Assembly: GCA_036784855.1 (NCBI GenBank)
Contig: JAZDSV010000046.1
Coordinates: 35,331 to 99,330, forward strand
Origin: Aphelidium insulamus
Lineage: Eukaryota; Aphelidiomycota; Aphelidea; Aphelidiaceae
Direction of reading: 5' to 3'
DNA: 64,000 nucleotides
The translations under genes and the position numbers were made by a program. The notes under the pieces are model-generated. The model was not told where the DNA came from. It did no database searches and saw nothing but the letters and a program-made list of their open reading frames with translations. Positions 55,554 to 64,000 of this stretch are shown piece after piece (positions within the stretch are counted from its first letter, which is position 1; each line of letters starts with the position of its first letter).

Positions 55554-56753
55554 TTAGCTTGCCGAAGCTTTGGAAAAAGGATTCAGCAAGTATTGGATGT
55601 GCTCCTCCACGTCTAGCGAGAGCGAATCCTCGACCTCAGAGGCAGACACGGCGAATGCATTCGGAGCATGCTCTTCTTTGCATCGGCCAGCCGTCAAATG
55701 TTGTCGTTTACGCAAAGTAACTTTTTGACGTCGATTGTGCAAAAGGTTCTCGTCGTCGGTGCCAGGAGTCTGCCGCCGAGACAGTCGGCCGGGGCGATCG
55801 CGACCATGCAGCTTGGCATCTGATTACAGTTATGTATAAGCGCGTCATAAATATACAAGAGAAGCGACATACACAGCCCGCAAGCATTGCATATGGTGCT
55901 GCCGCTAGAGTGCTTGCGCCACAGCGGAGTGTCAGTTTGACCGCAGTTGGCACACTCTATGCCGGCGCGGCCCTTTTTCTTTTTCTTGGGTTTGATGCCT
56001 GTTTGAGCAAGCTTCAATCGACGCTTGACAAACTTTTCATGGTTCACCGGCCGATGATGCCCATAATGCTTGTAATCTGCGCATATTTCAATTGGCGGGA
56101 ATAAATATAAGCAGCACAGAGTACATACAGAGGCCGCATGCGTTGCAACAATGAGACCCGTCCTGCAGTTTGCGCCACATTGGAGTCTGATCAATTTTGC
56201 AGTTGATGCATACGTGGCCGCGCGAAGTCAACGAGGGAGTAGTGGCGCGCGGTGAATCATCAGGCGCGGGTGTGCTCTCATCTGCCGAAGAAGAATCGGT
56301 GGAATTGGCACAAATGAGCCACGGCGAAACGGAAGCATCATCGAAGGTAAGTGACGAGTCATCTGCAGACGTGTAGCCGCTATTCGTGGCTGAAAAGATA
56401 GCGTATGACGGACACATCGCCGAGCCATTGTCGTCGTAGTCGCGGTGATCAAGAGGCAGTGGTGGCGGTAGATCTTGGTGTTTGGTTACCGCAAAGAATG
56501 CCCATATGGCCTCATCATAGGAGGCATCGACGTTGTGTATCATTGCATCACGCCACAGCGGACCATAGGCGTGCGAGTGTGGTGTGTCGGGGAGATGCGT
56601 CATAGAGGACTGTTTCTGGTGCAGGGAGATCCCGCTGCAGCCAGGTGCATCATCTTCGTGTATAGGAATGGTGGTGGTGGTGGTGGTGGTGGAGAGAATG
56701 GCGGCATACCCTGCCGCCCTCTCAGTCAATGTCTCTGCCAACGTGGTCGCCAT
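55554..56753 (-). CDS. GATA-type transcription factor with two zinc fingers
   Basis: Exons 56753-56129, 56076-55873 and 55819-55554 give 364 residues. Finger 1 at about 183-207 is CINC, TPMWRKLQDG, CNACGLY; finger 2 at about 250-274 is CANC, TPLWRKHSSG, CNACGLY. Both have the C-x2-C-x17-C-x2-C spacing, and each is followed by a basic arm (YKHYGHHRPV and AKLHGRDRP). A KPKKKKKGR patch between them is a likely nuclear signal. Each finger is interrupted by an intron at the same place, after the first base of the Tyr codon. It binds GATA-type DNA sites; targets unknown. It is divergent from a second GATA gene at 57394. Confidence 0.88.
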
Positions 56754-57077
56754 TTGACATATAGAAATACGCCATAGACCAGCGGAACGGGTAGCGGGTG
56801 TTGAGAGTTGAGATGAGCGACTACCGACTGCGGAGCTGTAGCTGTGGTAGCACTACAGTTGCCTGAAACACCCAAAAGCGTAGGCTGTGTCCGTCCTTGC
56901 GCGGGTAGACGGTGCGAGAAGGCTGCTGTTGAGAGCAAGAGTGTCACGCAGATTGATCGCGCGATTTGAACTAGCACAATGCGCCACCGACGATAAGCAC
57001 ATGCGCCACGCGCCACAATTCATACAATTAAGATATAACATGGTATGTGGATTATGGCAGCGTTTTGTTCTCAGCCA
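56754..57077. other. upstream DNA between GATA gene and tRNA
   Basis: No open frame of note; presumably promoter DNA of the minus-strand GATA gene. Confidence 0.5.
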
Positions 57078-57151
57078 GCTCTGTTAGCTCAGTTGGTTAG
57101 AGCGTGGTGCTAATAACGCCAAGGTCACAGGTTCGACCCCTGTACAGAGCA
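57078..57151 (+). tRNA. tRNA-Ile (anticodon AAU)
   Basis: A 74-base cloverleaf: acceptor stem GCTCTGT with ACAGAGC, D arm GCTC/GAGC, anticodon stem TGGTG with CGCCA around the loop CTAATAA (anticodon AAT), T arm ACAGG/CCTGT with the TTCGACC loop, discriminator A. Box A TAGCTCAGTTGG and box B GGTTCGACCCC are intact. There is no intron and no encoded CCA. Confidence 0.97.
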
Positions 57152-57153
57152 TT

Positions 57154-57160
57154 CTTTTTT
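57154..57160 (+). terminator. Pol III terminator
   Basis: A C followed by a run of six T begins three bases after the tRNA, the usual RNA polymerase III stop. Confidence 0.8.
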
Positions 57161-57393
57161 CCATTTGATTCACATTGCGCGAGTCACCATTCCTCTCTCA
57201 TTGTCCGTCTCATTACAATATTTTGCTACGGTGAGTCGAGTCGATAATTTGCTGCAAACCACTTCAGCCGGTTTTTGGTCGAAATGCAACATATCGTCGA
57301 GACATTTAACCGGTTTAACATGCTACTGATAAATTACCTTCTTATCATATAAACAAATGACAAGCCGGTAAACGTTAAGACAGTTGCTGCACG

Positions 57394-58426
57394 ATGAGTA
57401 GTATCGATGAAGGCGGCATATATCCCGAGCTCTCCCCACTGCCGCACTGTGATGACCGTGGTGGGCATTGGATTGCGGGCGATACATCACGCCTACTCAC
57501 GGAATTAGACGCGGGACTTGCCGACCTGACTGATGATAACCTGATGTATCATAGCGACACCAGTTCACTGCTGGACGCCACACTGTCACTCAGTCCACGT
57601 TCCTCCGAGTGGAATTTACCTGTATTTACGCTGTCGGCGCCTCTGTATGATACTGCGCAGCAACAGCGTCTGCACTTGCTATCATGCGCATCTCCCGGCG
57701 CCAGTGACATATCCATGACCTCGTTCCCGACAGACGACTGGAGCATGCTGGATGTCGCTCAACTAAACGCGTCTATCCTACCGCCCCCGATGCCATCGAC
57801 AGTGCCATTGTATGCCGATTATCACCAAAATCATAACGACAGCGGACGTGCGGCTACGTCTTCACTATCACCGCAACAACCGCGCATACCTTTCGCCGAC
57901 TATGGTAGACACGTGTCGCAACCCTCTCAGTGGCCAACACAGCAAATACGGAGTGATGGTGGACGGAGTGACCAAATACGCGGTTCTGCGCCACAATTCG
58001 ACTATTCGTGGACCCTGCCACCAGCACAGAAACAGCAACTGACCCGCGCACCACCTCCGCCAGTAAACAGACGCAAAGCGCGCCCCGGCACTGGCACCGC
58101 AGGGTTGCCAGCCGTGTCCAACAAACTCTGTGAAAACTGTGGCACGCTAGACTCTCCTGCGGCAAGTAGTGAATTTAGTATATTATGCGAGTAACATTTC
58201 AAAGTGGCGGCGGGACTCCTTTGCCAGGCTGCTATGCAACGCGTAAGTAATTGATATGATTACATCACGTGAGACTTACGTAACATTACATCAAACTAGA
58301 TGCGGTCTGTACATCAAACTGCACGGCACCGATAGAGAGTTCCAGATGGATGACGGCCTTGTTAAAGTGGTGCGTAAAGTGGTGCCGACAACGGGCCGTC
58401 AGCCTACGCAGCATGCTCAGCGATGA
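57394..58426 (+). CDS. GATA-type transcription factor with one zinc finger
   Basis: Exons 57394-58161, 58205-58242 and 58300-58426 give 310 residues. The first 240 residues are acidic and Ser/Pro-rich with an amphipathic stretch (TDDWSMLDVAQLNASIL), typical of an activation region. A basic NRRKARPG precedes the single finger at about 245-270: CENC, SPAWRRDSFARLL, CNACGLY, then IKLHG. Spacing is C-x2-C-x17-C-x2-C. The first intron starts with GCAAGT; only that donor restores the SPAWRR segment. The second intron splits the last CNAC. These intron positions differ from those in the neighbouring GATA gene. Confidence 0.88.
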
Positions 58427-58510
58427 AGACAAATATTGCCATCAGTGAATACATATATGTACGTTGCGCACACATACACACCGGATATGGGCACATGTAT
58501 GTCTATTGTG

Positions 58511-59366
58511 TCACAAGTCGGCCAAGGAGTCACGCACAGCTGCGTAATAGCTGGCAGGCAGCCTACTAGCCAGCTCTTCCTTTGTAAGCCAAGCAAAGTC
58601 CGCTGGCCTTCGCATCTCAGATCCAGCTGTTTGGGTAGGAGCAGCATCCAGGCGCACTTGTCCCGATAGAATATGCGATTTGAGAAAGAAAATCTTGTCC
58701 TTTGCGGCCTCATCACCAACAACACACACCGGTGCCCGTCCCACAAACCACACATGCATATCGGCACCGCATGTCTGGCGCAGCGTCCTCTCGGCGGCCT
58801 ACAGGAATATTATTAAGTATTATACATGTACACATATTGTGCAATGCACTATTATCCGATATACGCACTTCATGCAGAGCTTCATTGCCCGGAACGGCGG
58901 CCGAGTCCCTGGGAAAGTACCACTGGTTGGTGTGCGTGTCCGGCCGCACCACCAGATACAGAGACCTTGTCAGCGCCCTGTCCAGACTGCGCACGTCGCC
59001 CGCAGCATCTGCAGCAGTTTGTCTACGAGACCAGTCCGCTAACAGCTGCTGCCTGATGGCTTCGCGCTGCTGTTCAGCCGTGTCGGACATGCTGTTCTCT
59101 TGGTTATTGTCGCCATCGCCGCTACCGGCCACAGCCACACGACGCGTCTCAAAGAACTCGGGCACGTAGGGAATGGTGGTTTGCGGGCAGGCAGCGGCGC
59201 GCTCCATCTGCACCTGCGCGTAGGTGCGCTCGAACGGCAGCGGGTCCCGCAGCAGCACCGGCGCCCGCTTCAGTATCACGCCGGCAATGACACGAGGTGA
59301 GCGGTGAGGCGCTGCCTGAGCGGCCACGGCAGCCGCCATGCGCCACGGAAGCGACACGCGCGGCAT
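58511..59366 (-). CDS. mitochondrial ribosomal protein mL46
   Basis: Exons 59366-58869 and 58798-58511 give 261 residues. The order is that of mL46, a Nudix-fold large-subunit protein: VIAGVILKRAPVLLRDPLPFE near the N-terminus, YLVVRPDTHTNQWYFPRD, EALHEAAERTLRQTCG at the junction, then MHVWFVGRAPV, KIFFLKSHILSGQ and FAWLTKEELASRLP. The junction lies inside the Nudix-like helix and is restored by a GTGCGT donor intron of 70 nt. The basic, Ala-rich N-terminus fits a mitochond­rial presequence. It starts 74 bp from the divergent ATP synthase gene. Confidence 0.9.
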
Positions 59367-59440
59367 CTTGTCGATCCGTTGTCGGTATCGGTTGCTCGAC
59401 TTTCAATTCAATTCATTTCGCCACACGCAAGCACGCAAAT
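59367..59440. promoter_or_regulatory. 74-bp divergent promoter of two mitochondrial-protein genes
   Basis: Only 74 bp separate the start codons of mL46 (minus) and ATP synthase subunit h (plus), so both 5' flanks must share this DNA. No specific binding site is claimed. Confidence 0.6.
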
Positions 59441-59816
59441 ATGTTCGCCGCGCCTCGCCGACTATTTAGCAAAGGTGCGCCTTCACAGCGCTGTGGCTAT
59501 GTACATCATGCATTCTGCATGATACTCACATCACACTTGCAGGGCGGGACCTGTTGCAGGATCTGTACGTCAAGGAGCTGCGTCAAGTCAAGCCGGCCAA
59601 CGTCTCGGTGAGTGTGCTGCATTGTGCCCAATATATCTACATACATACACGGTCACGGCCATACACCCACACCATCCATCCACACCACCACACACACAAA
59701 GCCTAATGGGTGCATAGGCAGCGGAGAAACCGGCTGGGGTAGAGGCGCTAAAGTCAGTGGCCAAGCCTCACGCCAACGCCGCACCGCCTGCCCCGCCGGC
59801 CGCCAAGAAGGCTTAA
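59441..59816 (+). CDS. F1Fo ATP synthase subunit h (Atp14-like)
   Basis: Exons 59441-59474, 59543-59607 and 59718-59816 give 65 residues. The start MFAAPRRLFSK is a typical presequence. DLLQDLYVKELRQVKPANVS matches the conserved core of yeast Atp14 (QDLYLRELKDTK). The tail is Ala/Pro/Lys-rich and shorter than in yeast. Subunit h is part of the peripheral stalk region of the mitochondrial ATP synthase. The call rests on that core plus size, leader and pairing with a mitochondrial ribosomal gene. Confidence 0.7.
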
Positions 59817-60601
59817 TAGGGGCGGGGTGTTGCATGACACAAGCATATGCACGCTGCAGCGTCAACTGGGTAATAGAAGCGTGAACTGCGACATTCTAGT
59901 GAATATGCATACATAATTACCGTAACATGTTTGTGTTGAAGCGCTATAATTTGCTAGTATCTTGTAGGCTATTAAAAGTGACCAGATCCTTCTCAGCTAT
60001 AGAGCTGCGCAGACGTCCCGCCGTCAAATACTTCATAGCGCATCTAAAATATATGCATGATCGTCCCATCTTCAAGTAGCTGATACACTGCATTCGGGGA
60101 AGGGATTACTCGTTGCACCACTCAAGTTGGTGGATACTTCAGCGTCGCCATATATGCCATATGGGTTGGTAAGGAGGATTTCTCGGCGATGTACAGTGGA
60201 GCTTATTATGCGAATGATATTATATTGTAACTGTCGACACACAAAAAGTAGTCCACTGCTGTGCTTGAGGCTTCATGAGCATATTCAATATATCTTTGGC
60301 CTCAGAGGACGATGTAGGTTTGAATAGATGTAACCTAGGCACTGTATGGCAGTTCGGAATATGAATAGTCGGTCAGAGGTTCTTCATTTTACAAATTGCT
60401 GGCTGCTTGACAACCAGCCATGGCCGAGAAAGGAAATTGTAGGGCCGCAGCCGCCGACGGAGAGGATAAATATAGCACAGGGGCGTCATCCTCCTCACCG
60501 CTTCAACCGCTCTCTCGCTCTACCACGCTCACAGCTTTCACCTGCACCTGCAACAGTTACTCTACCACTACCAACAACAACAATCTACCAGCTACTTCAT
60601 C
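59817..60601. other. intergenic region containing an old glycosidase remnant
   Basis: Apart from the remnant at about 59980-60215 no gene is visible. The stretch 60216-60601 is the 5' flank of the next gene. Confidence 0.5.
59980..60215 (-). pseudogene. old fragment of the GH26-like glycosidase
   Basis: Nucleotide similarity to the 3' part of the intact gene (about 62930-63190) is seen at GACCAGA-CCTTCTCAG, GTTGGTGG-GACTTCAGCGTC-type sequence, CCATATG, and TCTCGGC-ATGTACAGTGG. Many indels make it the most decayed of the copies. Confidence 0.55.
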
Positions 60602-61053
60602 ATGTCTTCCCTCCTAAAAGCTTACCTGGACTCGGAGTCCCTGCTCATCAATGTCAGCGCGCGATTGCGCGATGACCCACCCACCAAGATGAAACTCGTC
60701 CCGCCGAAACCTCGCCGGTAAGTGCGCCACAATAAGTGACACCTGCCATCATCCATTCTCACGCTGTATCATCACACAGCCTTCGCCCGGTAAAACATAT
60801 CAAGCGCAGTCTGCACTGGCTGGCCAGTAACTGCGCGCACTACGTCTCGGTGGTGTGTCGCGTGGACCGCAACAAAAAGTACCAGGTCGCGGTGCCGCCA
60901 GGCTTACCGCTACCGATTACCGAAAAGGTCACGAGCACGCGGCGCCGCTCATCGGACGAGAGCATGAACAGCGTCAGCTACATCTACGTACGCGAGTTCG
61001 ATGATGCGTCCACTCGCCGGTGCTCGGTTGCCAACGCCGCAGAAGCTCAGTAA
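60602..61053 (+). CDS. small hypothetical protein
   Basis: Exons 60602-60717 and 60780-61053 give 129 residues over a 62-nt GTAAGT intron. The sequence (MSSLLKAYLDSESLLINV, KPRRLRPVKHIKRSLHWL, YVSVVCRVDRNKKYQVAV) is basic with good codon bias. No family recognised; the size and basic nature would fit a small nuclear or ribosome-associated protein, but that is a guess. Confidence 0.55.
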
Positions 61054-61440
61054 TACCGCGGCCAACGGTGCTGGCAACCATGCCGGCACCCTATTTCATA
61101 AATGCATCTTTAATAGAGTGGTGCACATAGACATACTGCCCGCTGATATATTGCTGGCGCTGCTTTGACGTGTTGGCCGTGCTACAGCTAGTGAGATGTA
61201 CCATCGTTGTGCCACGTCACAACTGTTCATTCAATTGCTTGCTTATTCAATCCTAACAGTGGCTGACAAAGCTCAATGTGTGTCTGTAGACGTGACGGGA
61301 CAATTTGTGCGTAGTGTGCCCTGTATGTATGGGAAAACACGATACTGCTATCGGACTACACTAGTTCCACTGAATATGAGACATCATTCTAAATCTATGT
61401 ACATTGCTTCCCCAATTATGTACATAATTTGCCCATTTGT
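61054..61440. other. intergenic region
   Basis: No convincing gene or RNA. Confidence 0.5.
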
Positions 61441-62032
61441 CAGGCAAAATTGACCAGGCCCTTCTGCGCAAACTGAGAGAGGCATCCACTAGCTCTTGCC
61501 GTCAAATCCGCTCGCCGGCCAAACACGCCGTAATGCCCGACCTGTCCATTTCCAAGTAGCAGATGCCGCGCAGCTTGGGAAACTGCGTAACATATACTCA
61601 TTGTACAGCTGGTCGAACCAGTCCAGCTAGGTGGCGACTTCAGCGTCACCGTCCATGCCATATGGTGTCGGACGGGATGTCTCTGCAAGTGGCAACTTCA
61701 TCTCCTTGCAGTGGCGCATGTAGTAACTTTGGGTACCGTCTTTTCGCCCGCGCCGACAAACTGGTGTTGTTTTGCTTGTCACAGAGCGCGTGCTGTTTGG
61801 TTTACCGTCCATGCGCGGTGGAAGTTTCACCGGCACCTGCGTTTCGAACTTGAGCCCGACCTCACTACCGCGTCGCGACCAGGAAAGTACCGTGTCACGG
61901 TTGTTTTTGACTCGTGGTTCTGGCAACATCACAGACTACATTGTACGCGTGAATCCCGTCCGCCCGACTTTGTCACGTCAACACCGGTTGCTGCCTGCAC
62001 AGCTGACGCAATGCCGCGAAACCCGCGTATAA
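61441..62032 (-). pseudogene. decayed copy of the GH26-like glycosidase
   Basis: High nucleotide similarity to about 62920-63577 of the intact gene, in the same order and strand, including TTGACCAGGCCCTTCTG, CAGATGCCGCGCAGCTTGGG, GTACAGCTGGTCGAACCAGT and the HRATS region. The reading frame is broken by several indels and stops and the 5' half is missing. It is much younger than the fragment at 59980. Confidence 0.85.
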
Positions 62033-62420
62033 ACACTTCCACATTCACACCTTCGACAAGTCCGCCTCCTACCCTCTCGTATCTTACTTGGAATCGTCCA
62101 GTGTCTAGAAAAAATTGGGGAAAAAAAAGAAACTATTGCCTGGTCTGCACATCGCGGCTGTTTATCTGTCAATCGCCAGAAGAGTTGTGGGCAATAACTT
62201 CATCATCCATAATAAACCCCCATAATCATCGCCAGAAGAAGAAAAGAAAAGAAAATAGTGTTGCCGACTGTTGAAATGGAAACGCGATTGGCGCGCTTAC
62301 TCGACAGTACTGCTTACCAATGTCAATTCGCTGTTCACCTACTGTCGCCACCGCGGCCACCGCGGCCACCGCCGCCGACACCGCGGCCACCGCAATGATA
62401 CTGATACTGAGGGAGACCAT
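62033..62420. other. intergenic region with CCG/CGG-rich stretch
   Basis: Contains a (CCACCGCGG)n-like tract at 62346-62395. An upstream in-frame extension of the next gene through this tract is possible but looks like low-complexity sequence. Confidence 0.45.
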
Positions 62421-62837
62421 ATGGCTGTAAAAGTGGCACGATGTGGCGTTTGCCGTTATTCTCAACAGCTGACGGACCGCGTGGCAGTCCTCAAAGCCGA
62501 GAATGCGCGCCTCGTGGCTACAAACGCGCAGAATTCTGCCCGACTCGCAGCCTTGGAGGCACAGCTAGATCGTCGTGGCAAATGGAGCGTCCAGCGCTTG
62601 GTCGGCGTGCTACTGGTACGACATTCACGTCCAATTTAAAGTAGCACTATTTCGTCGCACAAGCTCGGCCCAAATTGTTAGCCATCATATTACAGCGACA
62701 AGAGCCCACCTAATTATGCTCTCTAGTACATCATGTTCGTCATCGGTGAAATCGGCACCATGATGCTGATGGGGTACGTCGTCGCTTCCAAGCGCTGGTC
62801 CTTGGCTGTCAGGCATCCCCACCCCATAAGAATATAA
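62421..62837 (+). CDS. small tail-anchored coiled-coil protein
   Basis: Exons 62421-62615 and 62727-62837 give 101 residues over a 111-nt GTACGA intron. A CGVC pair near the start is followed by a coiled coil (DRVAVLKAENARLVATNAQN, RLAALEAQLD) and one membrane helix split by the intron (LVGVLL, then YIMFVIGEIGTMMLMGYVV). The layout is that of a C-terminally anchored membrane protein. No family recognised. The junction is supported by the continuous hydrophobic helix it creates. Confidence 0.55.
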
Positions 62838-62910
62838 TCCACACCATAAAGCATTGAATTGTATTGTTTAGTTAAAGAATTTATATATACAATATTTATG
62901 CCTTCATAGC

Positions 62911-63981
62911 CTACGCAAACTTGACCAGACCCTTCTCAGCAAGTTGGGCCAGACGCGCTCGCGCCCTGGCCGTCAGATCTTTCCGGCGGCCAAACACGCC
63001 GTAATGCATATCTTTTCCGTAGCCCGCACGGTCCATCTCCAAGTAACAGATGCCGCGCAGCTTGGGAAAACTGCGCAACATATTCTCATTGTACAGCTGG
63101 TCGAACCAGTCCAGCTTGGTGGCGACTTCAGCGTCACCGTCCATGCCGTATGGTGTCGGACGGGATGTCTCGGCAATATACAGTGGCAAATTCATCTCTT
63201 TGCAATAGCGCATGTAGAAGCTCTTGGGCGACGTCCTTTCGCCCGCGCCTACCCACTGGTAGTTCAGCTTGTCGGCTAGTGTGAGCGGGGCGCGGTTAGG
63301 TTTGCCATCTTTACGCGGCGGCAGCTTCACTGGCACCTGTGACACAAAGGTGAGGCCAACTTCGTCCACGGCATCGCGGCCCGGAAAATATCGTGTCACG
63401 TCTGTTTTGGAGTCGCGATGCTGTGGCATCACTGACCACATTGTCCGCGTGAATCCCGTAACCACCCTACCGCCAGCTCGACGCTCCTCGATGCTGGTAG
63501 CGCGGTGCACGGCGATGGCGATTCCTCGAAAGACGCGTACGTATACTTTCGGATCCTTAGTCTGCTGTTTAAAGTAGGTGGAGCCATCGGAATTGAGACC
63601 GTTTGGTTCGTGTAGTATGCGCAGATGTATGCTGATGCCCTCGTCATTCCATGCGGCCAAGCGCTGCGCAATTTGCTGGTAGGCCGCATCACCTAGATCC
63701 GACATTTCAGTTGGTTGGTCGTTGCGCAGTTCCAGCGTGAGCAGCACTTCCGAGTTGGGAGCATTTTCGCGCACTTTGGCCACGAAATTATCGGGATCAT
63801 TGCCAGCGAATCCCTGCGGTGCCAGTTGAAAAAATTGGTGGTAGATGGCGGCACCGCGACCCCCGAGCTCTGCAGCAAAGTCGGAATAGTTCCACGGCTG
63901 ATTGCCGTTGTCGCCTAGCAGGGCGCAGACGGAAACTCGACCTTGCGCACTGCTGGCCACTGTCAGGGCGGTCACAAGCAT
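62911..63981 (-). CDS. secreted GH26-like glycoside hydrolase (possibly 5' partial)
   Basis: A 356-residue ORF whose first Met lies 19 bases from the window edge. MLVTALTVASSAQG could be a signal peptide or the end of one; the true start may be outside. The sequence has WNYSDF...AAIYHQFFQL, LLTLELRND, a catalytic-type LRILHEPNGLN, GRVVTGFTRTMW, and LPLYIAETSRP with a second candidate glutamate, then GICYLEMDRAGYGKD. The HEPNG motif plus the later AET-S motif fit the acid/base and nucleophile of GH26 beta-mannanase/glucanase-like (clan GH-A) enzymes. Substrate is unknown. Two decayed copies lie upstream in the window. Confidence 0.7.
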   Translation of the reverse strand: MLVTALTVASSAQGRVSVCALLGDNGNQPWNYSDFAAELGGRGAAIYHQFFQLAPQGFAGNDPDNFVAKVRENAPNSEVLLTLELRNDQPTEMSDLGDAAYQQIAQRLAAWNDEGISIHLRILHEPNGLNSDGSTYFKQQTKDPKVYVRVFRGIAIAVHRATSIEERRAGGRVVTGFTRTMWSVMPQHRDSKTDVTRYFPGRDAVDEVGLTFVSQVPVKLPPRKDGKPNRAPLTLADKLNYQWVGAGERTSPKSFYMRYCKEMNLPLYIAETSRPTPYGMDGDAEVATKLDWFDQLYNENMLRSFPKLRGICYLEMDRAGYGKDMHYGVFGRRKDLTARARARLAQLAEKGLVKFA

Positions 63982-64000
63982 TCGTAGTGATACATTTGCT

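Noticed and set aside
1-64000. CRISPR arrays, bacterial operons or rRNA
   Set aside because: No spaced repeats of the CRISPR kind, no Shine-Dalgarno-led operons and no rRNA; spliceosomal introns run throughout.

Overview
The window is nuclear DNA of a small-intron eukaryote, most likely an early-diverging fungus. The fungal signs are a Mim1/TOM13-like outer-membrane import protein, a PSP1-domain protein, ATP synthase subunit h, GATA factors with C-x2-C-x17-C-x2-C fingers, and GPI-anchored or Wsc/Mid2-like surface proteins. Coding DNA is GC-rich, intergenic DNA is short and AT-rich, and most introns are about 40-120 nt. I placed about 60 introns by reading frame and family alignment. About eight of them have GC rather than GT at the 5' splice site, which is an unusually high share.

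Left part (1-12.3 kb) is a cell-surface and secretome region. It holds the 3' end of an NRF-6-like acyltransferase, a tandem pair of small four-cysteine secreted proteins, a Mim1-like protein, a secreted protein with a degenerate PP2C-like fold, and a 1622-residue surface protein with two von Willebrand D-like domains, a long proline repeat, three choice-of-anchor A domains and a GPI signal. A divergent third member of the four-cysteine family follows. A full paralog of the giant surface protein, with the same seven-exon structure, lies at 22.9-27.4 kb.

Middle part (13-38 kb) alternates housekeeping and surface genes: Mak11/PAK1IP1 (ribosome biogenesis), a DH-PH RhoGEF-like protein, ERH, an AP-1/AP-2 beta-adaptin head-to-head with Sec61 gamma, the giant paralog, a Mid2-like membrane protein, a P/Q/G/Y-tail membrane protein with two truncated relatives beside it, a large uncharacterised conserved protein, and GINS subunit Psf3, whose coding end overlaps its convergent neighbour.

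Right part (38-64 kb) holds a decayed locus, a secreted RING-H2-like protein, a small secreted protein, TRAPPC12, a PSP1 protein, a nucleolin/Gar2-type protein, Exo70, two GATA factors head-to-head around a tRNA-Ile(AAU), mL46 and ATP synthase subunit h sharing a 74-bp divergent promoter, three small unknown proteins, and a GH26-like glycosidase with two decayed copies nearby. Several housekeeping genes serve the secretory route (Sec61 gamma, beta-adaptin, TRAPPC12, Exo70) that the many surface proteins would use, but nothing in the sequence shows co-regulation.

Limits: all exon models were made by eye from frame, splice consensus and remembered family patterns. No search was run.
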